From: Hymenobacter volaticus | Lineage (GTDB): Bacteria > Bacteroidota > Bacteroidia > Cytophagales > Hymenobacteraceae | Assembly (NCBI RefSeq): GCF_022921055.1 | Contig: NZ_CP095061.1 | Coordinates: 4,999,501-5,063,500 of the forward strand | Direction: 5' to 3' | Length of the DNA: 64,000 bases | Shown here: positions 56,068 to 64,000 of the stretch, piece after piece | How the letters are laid out: each line of letters starts with the position of its first letter | Position numbering within the stretch: the first letter of the stretch is position 1 | The notes under the pieces: generated by a model | What the model was told of the DNA's origin: nothing | The model's input: the letters and a program-made list of their open reading frames with translations, nothing else | Database searches by the model: none | Translations under genes and position numbers: made by a program

Positions 56068-58431
56068 CTACGAGGCGGCCGAAAACTCTTCGGGCAGCAC
56101 ACGCAGTACCCGCTCTACCTGCCGCACTAGTTGCTGCACTGCCGCCGTTCGGACCTTGCTGGTTTTGGTGCCTGGCCGCGGCTGATCCATTAGCAATTGC
56201 AGAGGCTGTGTTACGCCTGCTACACCAAACTGGACGAGGTTGGGCTTGATATGGTGCACTAGCTTGGCTACTTGCGCCCACTGACCCGCGGCGGCGGCCA
56301 CCTGAATCTGCTGGAGAATGGGCGGTATGTGCAGCAAAAACGAACGTACAATGCGCTCGACAAAAGTGATTTCGCCGTCGGCTAGCTCGTGCACCTGTTC
56401 TAAGTTGTAGAGCGGTACCTCGGGGGCTTGCACCAGCGCCACCAGCTTGCAATAGAATTCTTCCTCCTTGAAAGGCTTCGTCAAGCAGTCGTTGATGCCG
56501 GCTTTCAAGTAGCGGTCCAGGTCGGAGCGGAAGGCGTTGGCGGTGAGGGCCAATACGGGTACTAGGGCCCGTTCCACATCGGGGTGCAGGCGCATTTGCA
56601 GGGTGGCCTCCACGCCGCTCATGCCCGGCATCTGAATGTCCATCAGTACGGCATCGTAGCGGTGCTCGGCATGCAGTACTAGCGCGGCTGGTCCGTTTTC
56701 TGCTTCGTCTACAAGCGCGCCCCAGCTTTGTAGCAGCAGGCGTACCACCTCCCGGTTGATGCTGTTGTCTTCCACAACGAGCACCCGACGGTTGCGCAGC
56801 GCACCCGTGTCCAGCAGTACAGGGCGGGGTGCAACTTCCACTCCCTCGGCCTTGGGCAGCGTGACGGTGAATTGAAACGTACTACCGCTACTAAGCTGAC
56901 TTTCAACCACAATAGTACCGCCCATCTGCTCGACTAAGGCGCGGGCAATGCCTAGTCCCAAACCGGTGCCACCGAAGCGCCGTGACGTGTCGGGGCTGGC
57001 CTGTACGAAGTCCTCGAAGATATGGTCAAGCTTCTCAGCCGGGATACCGATACCGGTGTCGGTAATGCGGAAGCCTGCCGTCAGGTGCGTTTCCGTTTGG
57101 CTTATTAAGTAGCCACCTATCGAAATACTGCCTTCGATGGCGGTGAATTTGATAGAATTGGATACCAGATTGATCAACACCTGATTGAGTCGATAGGCGT
57201 CGCCCATCACCCGCGGCAGCGGCTCGGCTTGCATGAACAGCGCTACGTGGAAAGCCACTCCTTTCTCGGCAGCCTGGACGGCCAAGGGCTGCATGGCTTC
57301 TTCCATCGACTCTCGCAAATCGAACGACATTTGCTCTAGCTCCAGCCGGGCCGAGCTGATTTTGGTCATGTCTAGCACCTCGTTGAGCACGGACAGCAAA
57401 TGCTCGCCCGAGGTCTGGATGATGCGCAGCAATTCCCGCTGGTCTTGGTCGAGCTGAGTTTTGGTGAGTTGGCGAGCCATTCCCAACACTCCGTTCATGG
57501 GCGTCCGGATTTCGTGGCTGAGGTTAGCCAGGAATCCTTCTTTGGCCAGCGCCGAGGCTTCAGCTCTTTCCTTGCCGCGCTTGAGCTCCACTTCTGCCTG
57601 CACTCGCTCCGTAATATCGAGGGCGCAGAGCAGCACGCAAGGTGGTTGCCCCGGCTGAATGATGCGGTGAGCGTGATAGAGTAATTGCCGAGGTTGTCCG
57701 TTGCGGGGCAGCAGTGGCAGCTGGCCCACACTGGTTTCGACAGTCGAGTTGAACTGCGTTATGTACATCGGCCAGGTCTGGGCGTGGTCGACGCTGGGCA
57801 TCAATTCGCTTAGTTGGGTGCCTAGCAGTTGCGAGGCCGGTAGTTGCAGCAGCAGCGCAAAGGCTTGGTTGAAAGCCAACAACACCCCGTTCAAGTCGTG
57901 CACGGCTACGGGCACCGGCAGATGGTAGAGCAACTGATCTGGCTGAAACTCCTTGGTGACATCGGGGGCGGCTGCTTCTGCTACGAGGCGGTAACTGAAC
58001 AACTCGGAGCCGGCCGCGCCTCCAAACGGCAACACATAATCCAGAGCCAGCACCCGGCCATCGCGCAAGGCTATCTTTTCGCTCAGTACAGGCTCCTGTG
58101 CGGCGCGCAATTCCTTGAGTCGCAAGGCTTGTTGAGCGGGCTGCACTGCCAAGCTTTGTAAGCGGGCAAACAGCGCCTCAGCCGGCTGGCCTATCCAATA
58201 GGATGGCGCTTCGGTGCCGCCGAGCAACAGGCACAGCGTCTCGTTGATTCGCTCGATAGTTCCTTCTGACCCGACCAAGAGCATTCCGGGGCCAGCCTGC
58301 TCTAGCATTCCAGCTAGTCGGCGTTCGGCGGCAGTAGCCCGCTCGTTGGCTTCGTGTAGAGCCCGCTCCAGCTCTGCAATGCGCGTCTCGGCGCTGGAGC
58401 TACTAAGAGAACGAGCAGCGTTAGAAGACAT
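56068..58431 (-). CDS. Hybrid sensor histidine kinase: PAS-PAS-HisKA-HATPase-REC-Hpt
   Basis: A 787-residue cytosolic kinase without membrane segments. An N-terminal coiled coil and two PAS-like domains (about 35-140 and 160-275) precede HisKA with the phospho-His in FLANLSHEIRTPMNGVLG (about 300-365), HATPase (NLVSNSIKFT, DTGIGIPAEKL, GGTGLGLGIARAL; about 410-525), a receiver with Asp in DAVLMDIQMPGMSG (about 540-660) and a C-terminal Hpt-like helix bundle with His in LVHHIKPNLVQFG (about 735). The full phosphorelay in one protein means the output must be another regulator. Senses a cytoplasmic signal, unknown. Confidence 0.93.
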   Translation of the reverse strand: MSSNAARSLSSSSAETRIAELERALHEANERATAAERRLAGMLEQAGPGMLLVGSEGTIERINETLCLLLGGTEAPSYWIGQPAEALFARLQSLAVQPAQQALRLKELRAAQEPVLSEKIALRDGRVLALDYVLPFGGAAGSELFSYRLVAEAAAPDVTKEFQPDQLLYHLPVPVAVHDLNGVLLAFNQAFALLLQLPASQLLGTQLSELMPSVDHAQTWPMYITQFNSTVETSVGQLPLLPRNGQPRQLLYHAHRIIQPGQPPCVLLCALDITERVQAEVELKRGKERAEASALAKEGFLANLSHEIRTPMNGVLGMARQLTKTQLDQDQRELLRIIQTSGEHLLSVLNEVLDMTKISSARLELEQMSFDLRESMEEAMQPLAVQAAEKGVAFHVALFMQAEPLPRVMGDAYRLNQVLINLVSNSIKFTAIEGSISIGGYLISQTETHLTAGFRITDTGIGIPAEKLDHIFEDFVQASPDTSRRFGGTGLGLGIARALVEQMGGTIVVESQLSSGSTFQFTVTLPKAEGVEVAPRPVLLDTGALRNRRVLVVEDNSINREVVRLLLQSWGALVDEAENGPAALVLHAEHRYDAVLMDIQMPGMSGVEATLQMRLHPDVERALVPVLALTANAFRSDLDRYLKAGINDCLTKPFKEEEFYCKLVALVQAPEVPLYNLEQVHELADGEITFVERIVRSFLLHIPPILQQIQVAAAAGQWAQVAKLVHHIKPNLVQFGVAGVTQPLQLLMDQPRPGTKTSKVRTAAVQQLVRQVERVLRVLPEEFSAAS

Positions 58432-58755
58432 TCAAAAGCAGTGGGAAAGTAATTCCAATGCGAGGTGCAGCGCTTAGGTAAGATCAGCAGGGCAACTCGA
58501 GCAGGCTGTTGTCTACTAAAAGCTACTGCCCTCATTATCCAGTCGCTGCAAAAATACGACGTCTCACATCAAAAAAGGACCCAACCAGCAAAAAATCCGG
58601 TAGCCCGTACGAAGCTGCCCTAACATTGTATCATCAACGGCGCAGCAAGACAGACTTAGCCTAGCAAATCAGCTTCTCGGTCTCCTCTTAATCCGTTATT
58701 CTTTGTAATCACTTCTCTTTCAACTTCTTTTCAAGCTTACTTACTTCCTACCACT
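58432..58755. other. Divergent promoter region, no gene seen
   Basis: 324 bases between the kinase and the roadblock-like gene. The stretch just before 58756 is AT-rich (TTATTCTTTGTAATC) but does not fit the consensus exactly. Confidence 0.45.
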
Positions 58756-59136
58756 ATGGCTTACTCTACTTCTTCTCCTGCCGGCCAAGCTGTTCAAGAA
58801 ATCATCAACCAACTGCCAAGCCTCGTGGCCGTAGCCATTGTAGACGTTAATTCGGGCATGGCACTGGCTTCGCACTCCAACAACCCCAACCTGAACCCTG
58901 AGACGGCTGCTGCCTACAACACCGAGGTAGTAAAGCAAAAGCAAAAGGCAATGGCTGCCCTAAAGCTCACCGGCGAAGTAATCGACGACATCCTGATCAG
59001 CCTCACCAACCAACTGCACCTTATCAACCTAACGCCCGACGGCAAGAAGTTCATCTACTTAGTAGTGAACACTCGCGACACCAACTTGGCTATTGCCCGC
59101 GACGTGCTCCGTCAGTGCTCTGAGTTGCTGAAATAG
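58756..59136 (+). CDS. Roadblock/LC7-like small protein
   Basis: A 126-residue protein. The pattern AVQEIINQLPSLVAVAIVDVNSGMALASHS, a central helix (VVKQKQKAMAALKL) and the late strands LHLINLTPDGKKFIYLVVNTRDTNLAIARDVL fit the roadblock/LC7 (profilin-like) fold, whose bacterial members bind small GTPases such as MglA or regulate kinases. No GTPase gene is adjacent. It has its own terminator at 59190. Family assignment is from the strand-helix pattern, not a specific motif. Confidence 0.7.
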   Translation: MAYSTSSPAGQAVQEIINQLPSLVAVAIVDVNSGMALASHSNNPNLNPETAAAYNTEVVKQKQKAMAALKLTGEVIDDILISLTNQLHLINLTPDGKKFIYLVVNTRDTNLAIARDVLRQCSELLK

Positions 59137-59189
59137 TCTTTCTATATTAGTAACTATCAGCTATCTGACGTATTCCGGTGATTCAGAAC

Positions 59190-59217
59190 AAGCCACCCCG
59201 CATTGGGGTGGCTTTTT
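59190..59217 (+). terminator. Rho-independent terminator
   Basis: A 10-bp stem AAGCCACCCC (59190-59199) with GGGGTGGCTT, short loop, then a T-run. Confidence 0.92.
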
Positions 59218-59285
59218 TATGTTTAGTACTCGTTGCTGTGCAGATTCACTCTTCTGCTGCTATTCGAGCAACCTCAACGGTTACC

Positions 59286-59324
59286 AAAAGAGAAGTCGGA
59301 GCATTAAGCTTCGACTTCTCTTTT
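59286..59324. terminator. Second hairpin terminator downstream
   Basis: A 13-bp stem AAAAGAGAAGTCG (59286-59298) with its complement (59312-59324) and U-tracts on both strands. Only about 70 bases separate it from the previous terminator and no gene is seen between them, so it may serve a minus-strand transcript or an unrecognised small RNA. Confidence 0.65.
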
Positions 59325-59337
59325 TTAGCCCTGCCGT

Positions 59338-59520
59338 ATGGAATCTGCTTTCGTGTCGCCCTGCTTTGCTTGCCGCCGCCGTTTCCGCTGGAATAGCCAG
59401 CCGCTATTCACTGATTGCTCGTGCGTTAGCTATGGGCGCGGCACCACGGCAGTAGCGTTAGTAGCAGGTGCGACGTTGGTAATAAGTGGGTTATGGTGGT
59501 ATCTGGAGTGCAAGAAGTAA
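59338..59520 (+). CDS. Possible small membrane protein, frame uncertain
   Basis: The end of this frame (TTAVALVAGATLVISGLWWYLECKK) looks like a real membrane helix. Adding one G to the GGG at 59434-59436 would join it to the other forward frame (LLAAAVSAGIASRYSLIARALAMG), giving a two-helix protein. No family recognised. The rest of 59521-59979 holds no gene I can support; it contains the nrdA promoter region. Confidence 0.25.
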   Translation: MESAFVSPCFACRRRFRWNSQPLFTDCSCVSYGRGTTAVALVAGATLVISGLWWYLECKK

Positions 59521-59803
59521 GATTGTTACTAACACTTCGTTACTAGCCTGAGAAGGAAGCCGAAGGAACTTCTGCCCATAGAATGAGCCATTGTTATACT
59601 GCCGTTCAAGCGGGATAAGATCCTTCAGCTGCCGCCTCCGGATGACAGATGAGTTTAGCTGGTGGTGCTTAGCGTTCAGCTTGACCGGCTCTAGCAATAC
59701 ACTTTCCGCCGCAATTTGCCAACCTGAAATTCGGGCAGTTTACTAATTTATATAGCATTGGTTACATTTATAAAACCCGCTGAACAGCACTGTTTTGCGG
59801 CTA

Positions 59804-59831
59804 TGTGGAAAACTTCTAAACTTTAGGTTTG
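59804..59831 (+). promoter_or_regulatory. Candidate nrdA promoter with one DnaA-like box
   Basis: TGTGGAAAA (59804-59812) fits the relaxed DnaA box TTWTNCACA on the minus strand, and TAGGTTTG (59824-59831) fits the TAnnTTTG -7 element. Each alone is weak. Confidence 0.4.
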
Positions 59832-59979
59832 TCCTACCCACTGGAAGGGGATATATTCCGCTACTTAACCGGCGCATGCGGACTGCGTGCTGGCGTCCGG
59901 AACCCTCTTCTGAACCCCATTTGCCTGCTCCTGACCGGAGCGGGTGAACCTATAACCAACCCCATCAACCGCAACGTCT

Positions 59980-62360
59980 ATGCTGGTACTAAAACGCGAC
60001 GGCCGCCGCGAATCCGTGAAATTCGACAAAGTCACGGCGCGCATTGAAAAGCTCTGCTACGGGCTCAATATGATGTATGTCTCTCCTATTGAGGTGGCGA
60101 AGAAGGTCATCGATGGGATTTATGACGGCGTCACGACGGTGGAGCTCGACAACCTGGCGGCCGAAACCGCCGCTTCCCTCACCACCAAGCACCCCGACTA
60201 CGCCATTCTGGCGGCCCGGATTGCGGTGAGCAACCTCCACAAGGTCACGGCCAAGTCGTTTAGCAGCACCATGAAGCGGCTCTACACCTACCAGGACCCC
60301 AAGACCGGCGAAAACGCCTCCCTGATAGCCAAAGACGTGTGGGAAACCATCCATAAGCACGCCGCTACCCTGGACTCGGCCATCATCTACGACCGAGACT
60401 ACAACTACGACTACTTCGGCTTCAAAACGCTAGAGCGCAGCTACTTGCTCCGTCTCGATGGCAAAGTAGTAGAGCGCCCGCAGCACATGATTATGCGCGT
60501 GGCCATCGGCATCCATAAAGAGGATATCGACGCGGCTATTGCTACCTATGAGCTGATGAGTGAGCGGTGGTTTACGCACGCTACGCCTACCCTCTTCAAC
60601 GCCGGTACCCCGAAGCCACAGCTCAGCTCGTGCTTCTTACTCACGATGAAGGACGACTCCATCGAGGGCATTTATGACACGCTGAAAAATTGCGCCCTGA
60701 TTTCGCAGAGTGCCGGTGGTATTGGCTTGGCTGTGCACAACGTGCGGGCCACGGGCTCTTACATCAAGGGCACCAATGGCACCTCCAATGGCTTGGTGCC
60801 GATGCTGAAGGTGTTCAACGACACGGCCCGCTACGTAGACCAAGGCGGCGGCAAGCGCAAAGGTGCCTTTGCCATCTACCTGGAGCCTTGGCACGCCGAC
60901 ATCCTGGACTTCCTGGACCTCAAGAAAAACCACGGCAAGGAAGAGATGCGCGCCCGCGACCTGTTCTTCGCCCTCTGGACGCCCGACTTGTTCATGAAGC
61001 GCGTGGAAGCCAACGGCGACTGGACGCTGATGTGCCCCACGAGTGCCCCGGCCTCGATACCACGCACGGTGAAGAGTTCGAGCGCCTCTACCAGAAGTAT
61101 GAGCGCGAAGGCAAAGGCCGCAAAACCATCAAGGCGCAAGAGTTGTGGTTTGCCATTCTGGAAAGCCAGACCGAGACCGGCACGCCCTACATGCTGTTCA
61201 AGGACGCCGCCAACGGCAAGAGCAACCAGAAAAACCTCGGTACCATCAAGAGCTCCAACCTCTGCACCGAGATTCTGGAGTACACCGACGAAAACGAAAT
61301 TGCGGTCTGCAACCTCGCTTCGTTGGCGCTGCCCCGCTACGTACGGCCTGATGCCAGTGGCAACCTGATCTTCGACCACCAGAAGCTGTACGAGGTAACC
61401 TACCACGCCACGCTGAACCTGAACAAGGTTATCGACATCAACTACTACCCCGTAGTGGAAGCCGAGCGCAGCAACCGCCGCCACCGCCCCATCGGGTTGG
61501 GCGTGCAGGGCTTGGCCGACACCTTTATTGCGCTGCGCATGCCGTTCGAGAGCGACGAAGCCAGCGGCCTGAACAAAGACATCTTCGAGACCATCTACTT
61601 TGCGGCCATGACGGCTTCCAAGGACCTGGCCAAGAAGGACGGAGCTTACGAGACGTTCAAAGGTTCGCCGCTGAGCGAAGGCAAGTTCCAGTTTGATCTG
61701 TGGGGCGTAACGCCGGAATCGGGCCGCTGGGATTGGGAAAGCTTGCGCACCGAAGTGGTGGAGCACGGCGTGCGCAACTCGCTGCTGGTAGCGCCTATGC
61801 CAACGGCCAGCACCGCCCAGATTCTCGGCAACAACGAGTCGTTTGAGCCTTACACGTCCAACATTTATGTGCGGCGCGTGCTCAGCGGCGAGTTCATGGT
61901 AGTGAACAAGCACTTGCTGAAGGACCTCATCAAGCTCGGCATCTGGAACGAGCAGATGAAAAACGAAATCATTGCCGCCAACGGCTCGGTGCAAAACATC
62001 GACCGGATTCCGCAGCACATCAAGGACCTGTACAAGACGGTGTGGGAGATTTCGCAGCGCCGCATCATCGACATGTCGGCCGACCGGGGCGCGTACATCT
62101 GCCAGAGCCAGAGCCTGAACCTGCACGTGCTGAACGTGAACTTCGGCAAGCTCACCAGCATGCACTTCCACAGCTGGAAGAAAGGTCTGAAAACCGGCAT
62201 GTACTACCTGCGCACCAAAGCCGCCGCTGACGCCATCAAGTTCACGGTGCAAAAGCAAGCCGCCGAAACACTGGAGCCCCTGAACGTAGCCGCCCAGAAC
62301 GCCTCGGACATGGCCTGCTCCCTGGATAACCCAGACGCCTGCGAGGCCTGCGGATCGTAG
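59980..62360 (+). CDS. nrdA: Ribonucleotide reductase class I large subunit (one frameshift)
   Basis: About 794 residues; reduces ribonucleoside diphosphates together with NrdB. It has an N-terminal ATP-cone ([20 protein letters not shown], about 1-95) for allosteric control, the redox Cys in [11 protein letters not shown], the catalytic triad in [11 protein letters not shown] (Asn, Cys, Glu), the second redox Cys in [11 protein letters not shown] and the C-terminal shuttle CEACGS. The break at CCCC 61035-61038 needs one extra C, which gives [18 protein letters not shown]; most relatives have Asn where this has His. It lies 5 kb from nrdB, with signalling genes in between. A terminator follows at 62381. 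Confidence 0.95.
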
Positions 62361-62380
62361 AAGAGAAAATTCGAGAATAG

Positions 62381-62412
62381 AAAAAGGCCATTCAAAATAG
62401 AATGGCCTTTTT
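62381..62412 (+). terminator. Rho-independent terminator of nrdA
   Basis: A 12-bp perfect stem AAAAAGGCCATT (62381-62392) with its complement (62401-62412), 8-base loop. Confidence 0.92.
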
Positions 62413-62499
62413 CATAGTCGTGCTGAACTGGCTATTATAAATAACCTGCTTAACACTAGTCAATTATATACCGCTTATACTGACACACCTTTAAAGCTA

Positions 62500-63246
62500 A
62501 TGTATTTACTCTACGTGGATGAAAGCGGTGACCCTGGTAAATTTGTCGGCACTAACTCTCCTCACTACATTTTAAGTGGTCTTATTATTAGCATCGACGA
62601 TTGGAATAATGCGGTAGAACGACTAGTGAAATTTCGTGAATCAGCACAAAAGACTAGCGGGCTTGATAGACGTGTAGAGATACATAGTAGTGAATTAATT
62701 CGCCCACACAAATTGGAAGCATATAAGGCAATCCAAAAATCGGAGCGGGTACTACTATTAAAGCGTTTTGTAGCGGAGATGCACAACTTCTTTCCTAATG
62801 GCAGAATTATCAACATCTGCCTTGACAAAGCGAAATTAGCACACTACGATGAGTACCAGGAAGTTGCTTGGAAGCGCTTGATTCAGCGTTATGACACATT
62901 CTTGAAAAAAGCGAAGGCTCGTGGTATTATCGTGTCGGATGATACCAACGAAGCCTCTTTAAGAAAGCTCATCCGTAAAATGCGAGTGTACAATCCTATA
63001 GAATCTAGATTTGGGGGGTTCTATAATCCTGTCATCAACAATATAGTAGAGGATATTTTTCATCGTTCTTCTACCAACTCCTACTTCATCCAAGCTGTGG
63101 ATGCCATTGCTTTTTGCTTATACCGCAAAGAGTATCCTAAAGGCAGTTTACGCAAATTTGGCTTTCAGTATCTGTTTGATACATTAGATAGCATGTTACT
63201 CAAAGAAGCCGCGCCAAACGATCCTCAAGGTATAATTCGACGCTAA
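62500..63246 (+). CDS. DUF3800 protein (RNase H-like fold, suspected nuclease)
   Basis: A 248-residue protein. MYLLYVDESGDPGKF is the DUF3800 hallmark; VEIHSSELI, IICLDKAK-type strands and the late AVDAIAFCLYR with its Asp complete the acidic set expected of an RNase H-like active site. The gene is clearly AT-rich compared with its neighbours (22 G/C in the 60 bases 62581-62640), which suggests recent transfer. DUF3800 proteins are found near mobile elements, defence genes and structured RNAs; none has a settled function that I know of. Its stop codon overlaps the end of a candidate small RNA on the other strand. Confidence 0.9.
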   Translation: MYLLYVDESGDPGKFVGTNSPHYILSGLIISIDDWNNAVERLVKFRESAQKTSGLDRRVEIHSSELIRPHKLEAYKAIQKSERVLLLKRFVAEMHNFFPNGRIINICLDKAKLAHYDEYQEVAWKRLIQRYDTFLKKAKARGIIVSDDTNEASLRKLIRKMRVYNPIESRFGGFYNPVINNIVEDIFHRSSTNSYFIQAVDAIAFCLYRKEYPKGSLRKFGFQYLFDTLDSMLLKEAAPNDPQGIIRR

Positions 63247-63318
63247 AAAAAATGCCCCGGTTTTACAACCGAGGACTTTGTCGTGGCCCGGCAGAGGCCA
63301 CAAGGCCTAAGCGAGTCA
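63245..63318 (-). ncRNA. Candidate structured small RNA converging on the DUF3800 gene
   Basis: Read on the minus strand from about 63318: GACU (63317-63314) can close with AGUC (63277-63274); inside, UUGUGGCC pairs GGCCACGA (63303-63296 with 63288-63281; one U-G) around the loop UCUGCCG. The 3' end is a textbook terminator: CCUCGGUU-GUAA-AACCGGGG (63274-63255; its one non-Watson-Crick pair is a U-G on this strand but a C-A mismatch on the other) followed by eight U's (63252-63245). The strand choice rests on that U-tract, the U-G pairs and a TATGTTTG promoter element just upstream. About 73 nt. Confidence 0.65.
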
Positions 63319-63323
63319 CAGTA

Positions 63324-63331
63324 CAAACATA
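63324..63331 (-). promoter_or_regulatory. -7 element of the small RNA promoter
   Basis: TATGTTTG on the minus strand matches TAnnTTTG about 6 bases before the proposed 5' end. A TTG lies 23 bases further upstream, slightly more than the usual 19-21. Confidence 0.5.
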
Positions 63332-63479
63332 ACGAACATTGTAATACCATTGTTCAATATGATCCTATTTCACGACTACTTGAGGCGTAGGACAGCGTTG
63401 TCAATTAACGCTACGACCATACATTGTGCTAGTTAGTTGCGTCTTTCCATACTCTAAATTGCTCTCTAAGTGAGGGTAC

Positions 63480-63555
63480 ATTACTATGATTCAAGAGGTA
63501 ATGCTCTCATCCTGTTGTCGAGTACAAGGGACTTTAACAGAGGAATCATAGTAAT
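63480..63555. repeat. Large inverted repeat, 13-bp perfect arms
   Basis: ATTACTATGATTC (63480-63492) and GAATCATAGTAAT (63543-63555) enclose 50 bases that can form smaller hairpins (AGAG/CTCT; TGTTGTC with GAC and AACA). It may be a structured RNA or the relic of a small palindromic element. The rest of 63332-63641 holds no gene I can recognise. Confidence 0.6.
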
Positions 63556-63641
63556 ACAAACTTTTGCTTAACTCGGGAGGCTTGATCTTCTAATGAAACC
63601 CAAGTAGTAGAGAGTTGCTCTACGCTTCCTATTCTCGTGTT

Positions 63642-64000
63642 ATGCTTGGCCTTTCTTGTTATCGGCTGCTACTTATGTTGGGTATGATGGGCTTGCTCGG
63701 CGGTTGTCAAGGCAACGGCAACACCTCTGCTCAAGCTACCGAGCCGGGGCTGAGCATGCCGCCTGATACCACGCAGTGGGTAGGCAAGGGCAAGCAGCGT
63801 CTGCACGTGCAATCCTATCACAGCTCTACGCGCACGGCCCGCCCCACGCTGGTTGTCGTGCTGCACGGCGATGCGCCTTTTCGTCCGCCCGAATATCAGT
63901 ACACCCTAGCGCGGCAGGTAGCGGCCGCTTACCCAAATGTGGTGGCCGTGGGCTTGCTGCGACCGGGCTACACTGATCCGCAAGGTCACCACTCGGCGGG
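63642..64000 (+). CDS. Alpha/beta hydrolase lipoprotein (cut by the window end)
   Basis: The open frame from the ATG at 63642 runs off the window (119 codons visible). A lipoprotein signal (LLLMLGMMGLLGGC, lipobox LGGC) is followed by RPTLVVVLHGDAP, the oxyanion-hole region of alpha/beta hydrolases, and YPNVVAVGLLRPGYTDPQG. The nucleophile Ser is not yet reached. Likely an outer-membrane or periplasmic esterase or peptidase; substrate unknown. Confidence 0.85.
   Translation, partial: MLGLSCYRLLLMLGMMGLLGGCQGNGNTSAQATEPGLSMPPDTTQWVGKGKQRLHVQSYHSSTRTARPTLVVVLHGDAPFRPPEYQYTLARQVAAAYPNVVAVGLLRPGYTDPQGHHSA

Noticed and set aside
59491..59697. 68-codon minus-strand frame, possible transposase remnant
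   Set aside because: No catalytic motif or repeat ends; resemblance is too vague.

Overview
The window looks like a chromosomal piece of a GC-rich member of the Bacteroidota, most likely Hymenobacter or a close relative. The evidence is: promoters of the Bacteroidota type (TTG/TTTG, 19-20 bases, TAnnTTTG), start codons without Shine-Dalgarno sequences, Bacteroidota-specific families (DUF4293, DUF4476, DUF6660, a PorE-like OmpA lipoprotein, TlpA with a DUF4369-like N-terminus), and palindromic intergenic repeats of a kind common in Hymenobacter. I see no phage, integron or CRISPR array.

Layout. 1-8.9 kb: ABC exporter, truA, GNAT acetyltransferase, thiolase, DUF4293 membrane protein, DUF4476 protein, PorE-like lipoprotein and a conserved hypothetical. 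9.1-11.8 kb: a two-gene iron-sulfur electron-transfer unit and tRNA-Phe. 11.9-20.3 kb: an acyltransferase, a small membrane protein, then a heavy-metal efflux locus (DUF6660, a CzcA-type pump fused to a TolC-like channel, and the periplasmic adaptor). 20.4-29 kb: two serine hydrolases (one fused to TPR and CBM48-like domains), a YfiT/DinB protein, TlpA-type thioredoxin, Gfo/Idh/MocA and SDR oxidoreductases. 29-40.6 kb: a one-strand membrane-stress cluster (YbjN-like, PspA, small TM protein, OB-fold protein, YqiK-like flotillin, giant AAA ATPase, DUF3592-like) with a divergent XRE regulator. A 559-bp element made of a DUF559 nuclease between 53-bp inverted repeats sits inside it. 41-46.2 kb: a MacAB-like ABC export operon. 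46.5-53.7 kb: tRNA-fMet, a BamA/TamA-like outer-membrane protein, hemW, hydrolases, rplU-rpmA. 53.7-62.4 kb: class I ribonucleotide reductase, nrdB behind a cluster of DnaA boxes and nrdA 5 kb downstream, with a LytTR regulator, a hybrid kinase and a roadblock-like protein between them. 62.5-64 kb: an AT-rich DUF3800 gene with a candidate structured small RNA converging on its stop codon, a second large inverted repeat, and the start of a lipoprotein hydrolase.

An important technical point is that eleven genes, including nrdA, nrdB and the metal pump, are broken by fourteen frameshifts. Each is repaired by adding one G or C to a G/C homopolymer, and the initiator tRNA lacks one C of its acceptor stem in the same way. 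I read these as sequencing or assembly errors, and annotate the genes as whole with the breakpoints stated.

The most interesting biology is the PspA/flotillin/AAA cluster carrying the nuclease element, and the DUF3800 gene with its small RNA.
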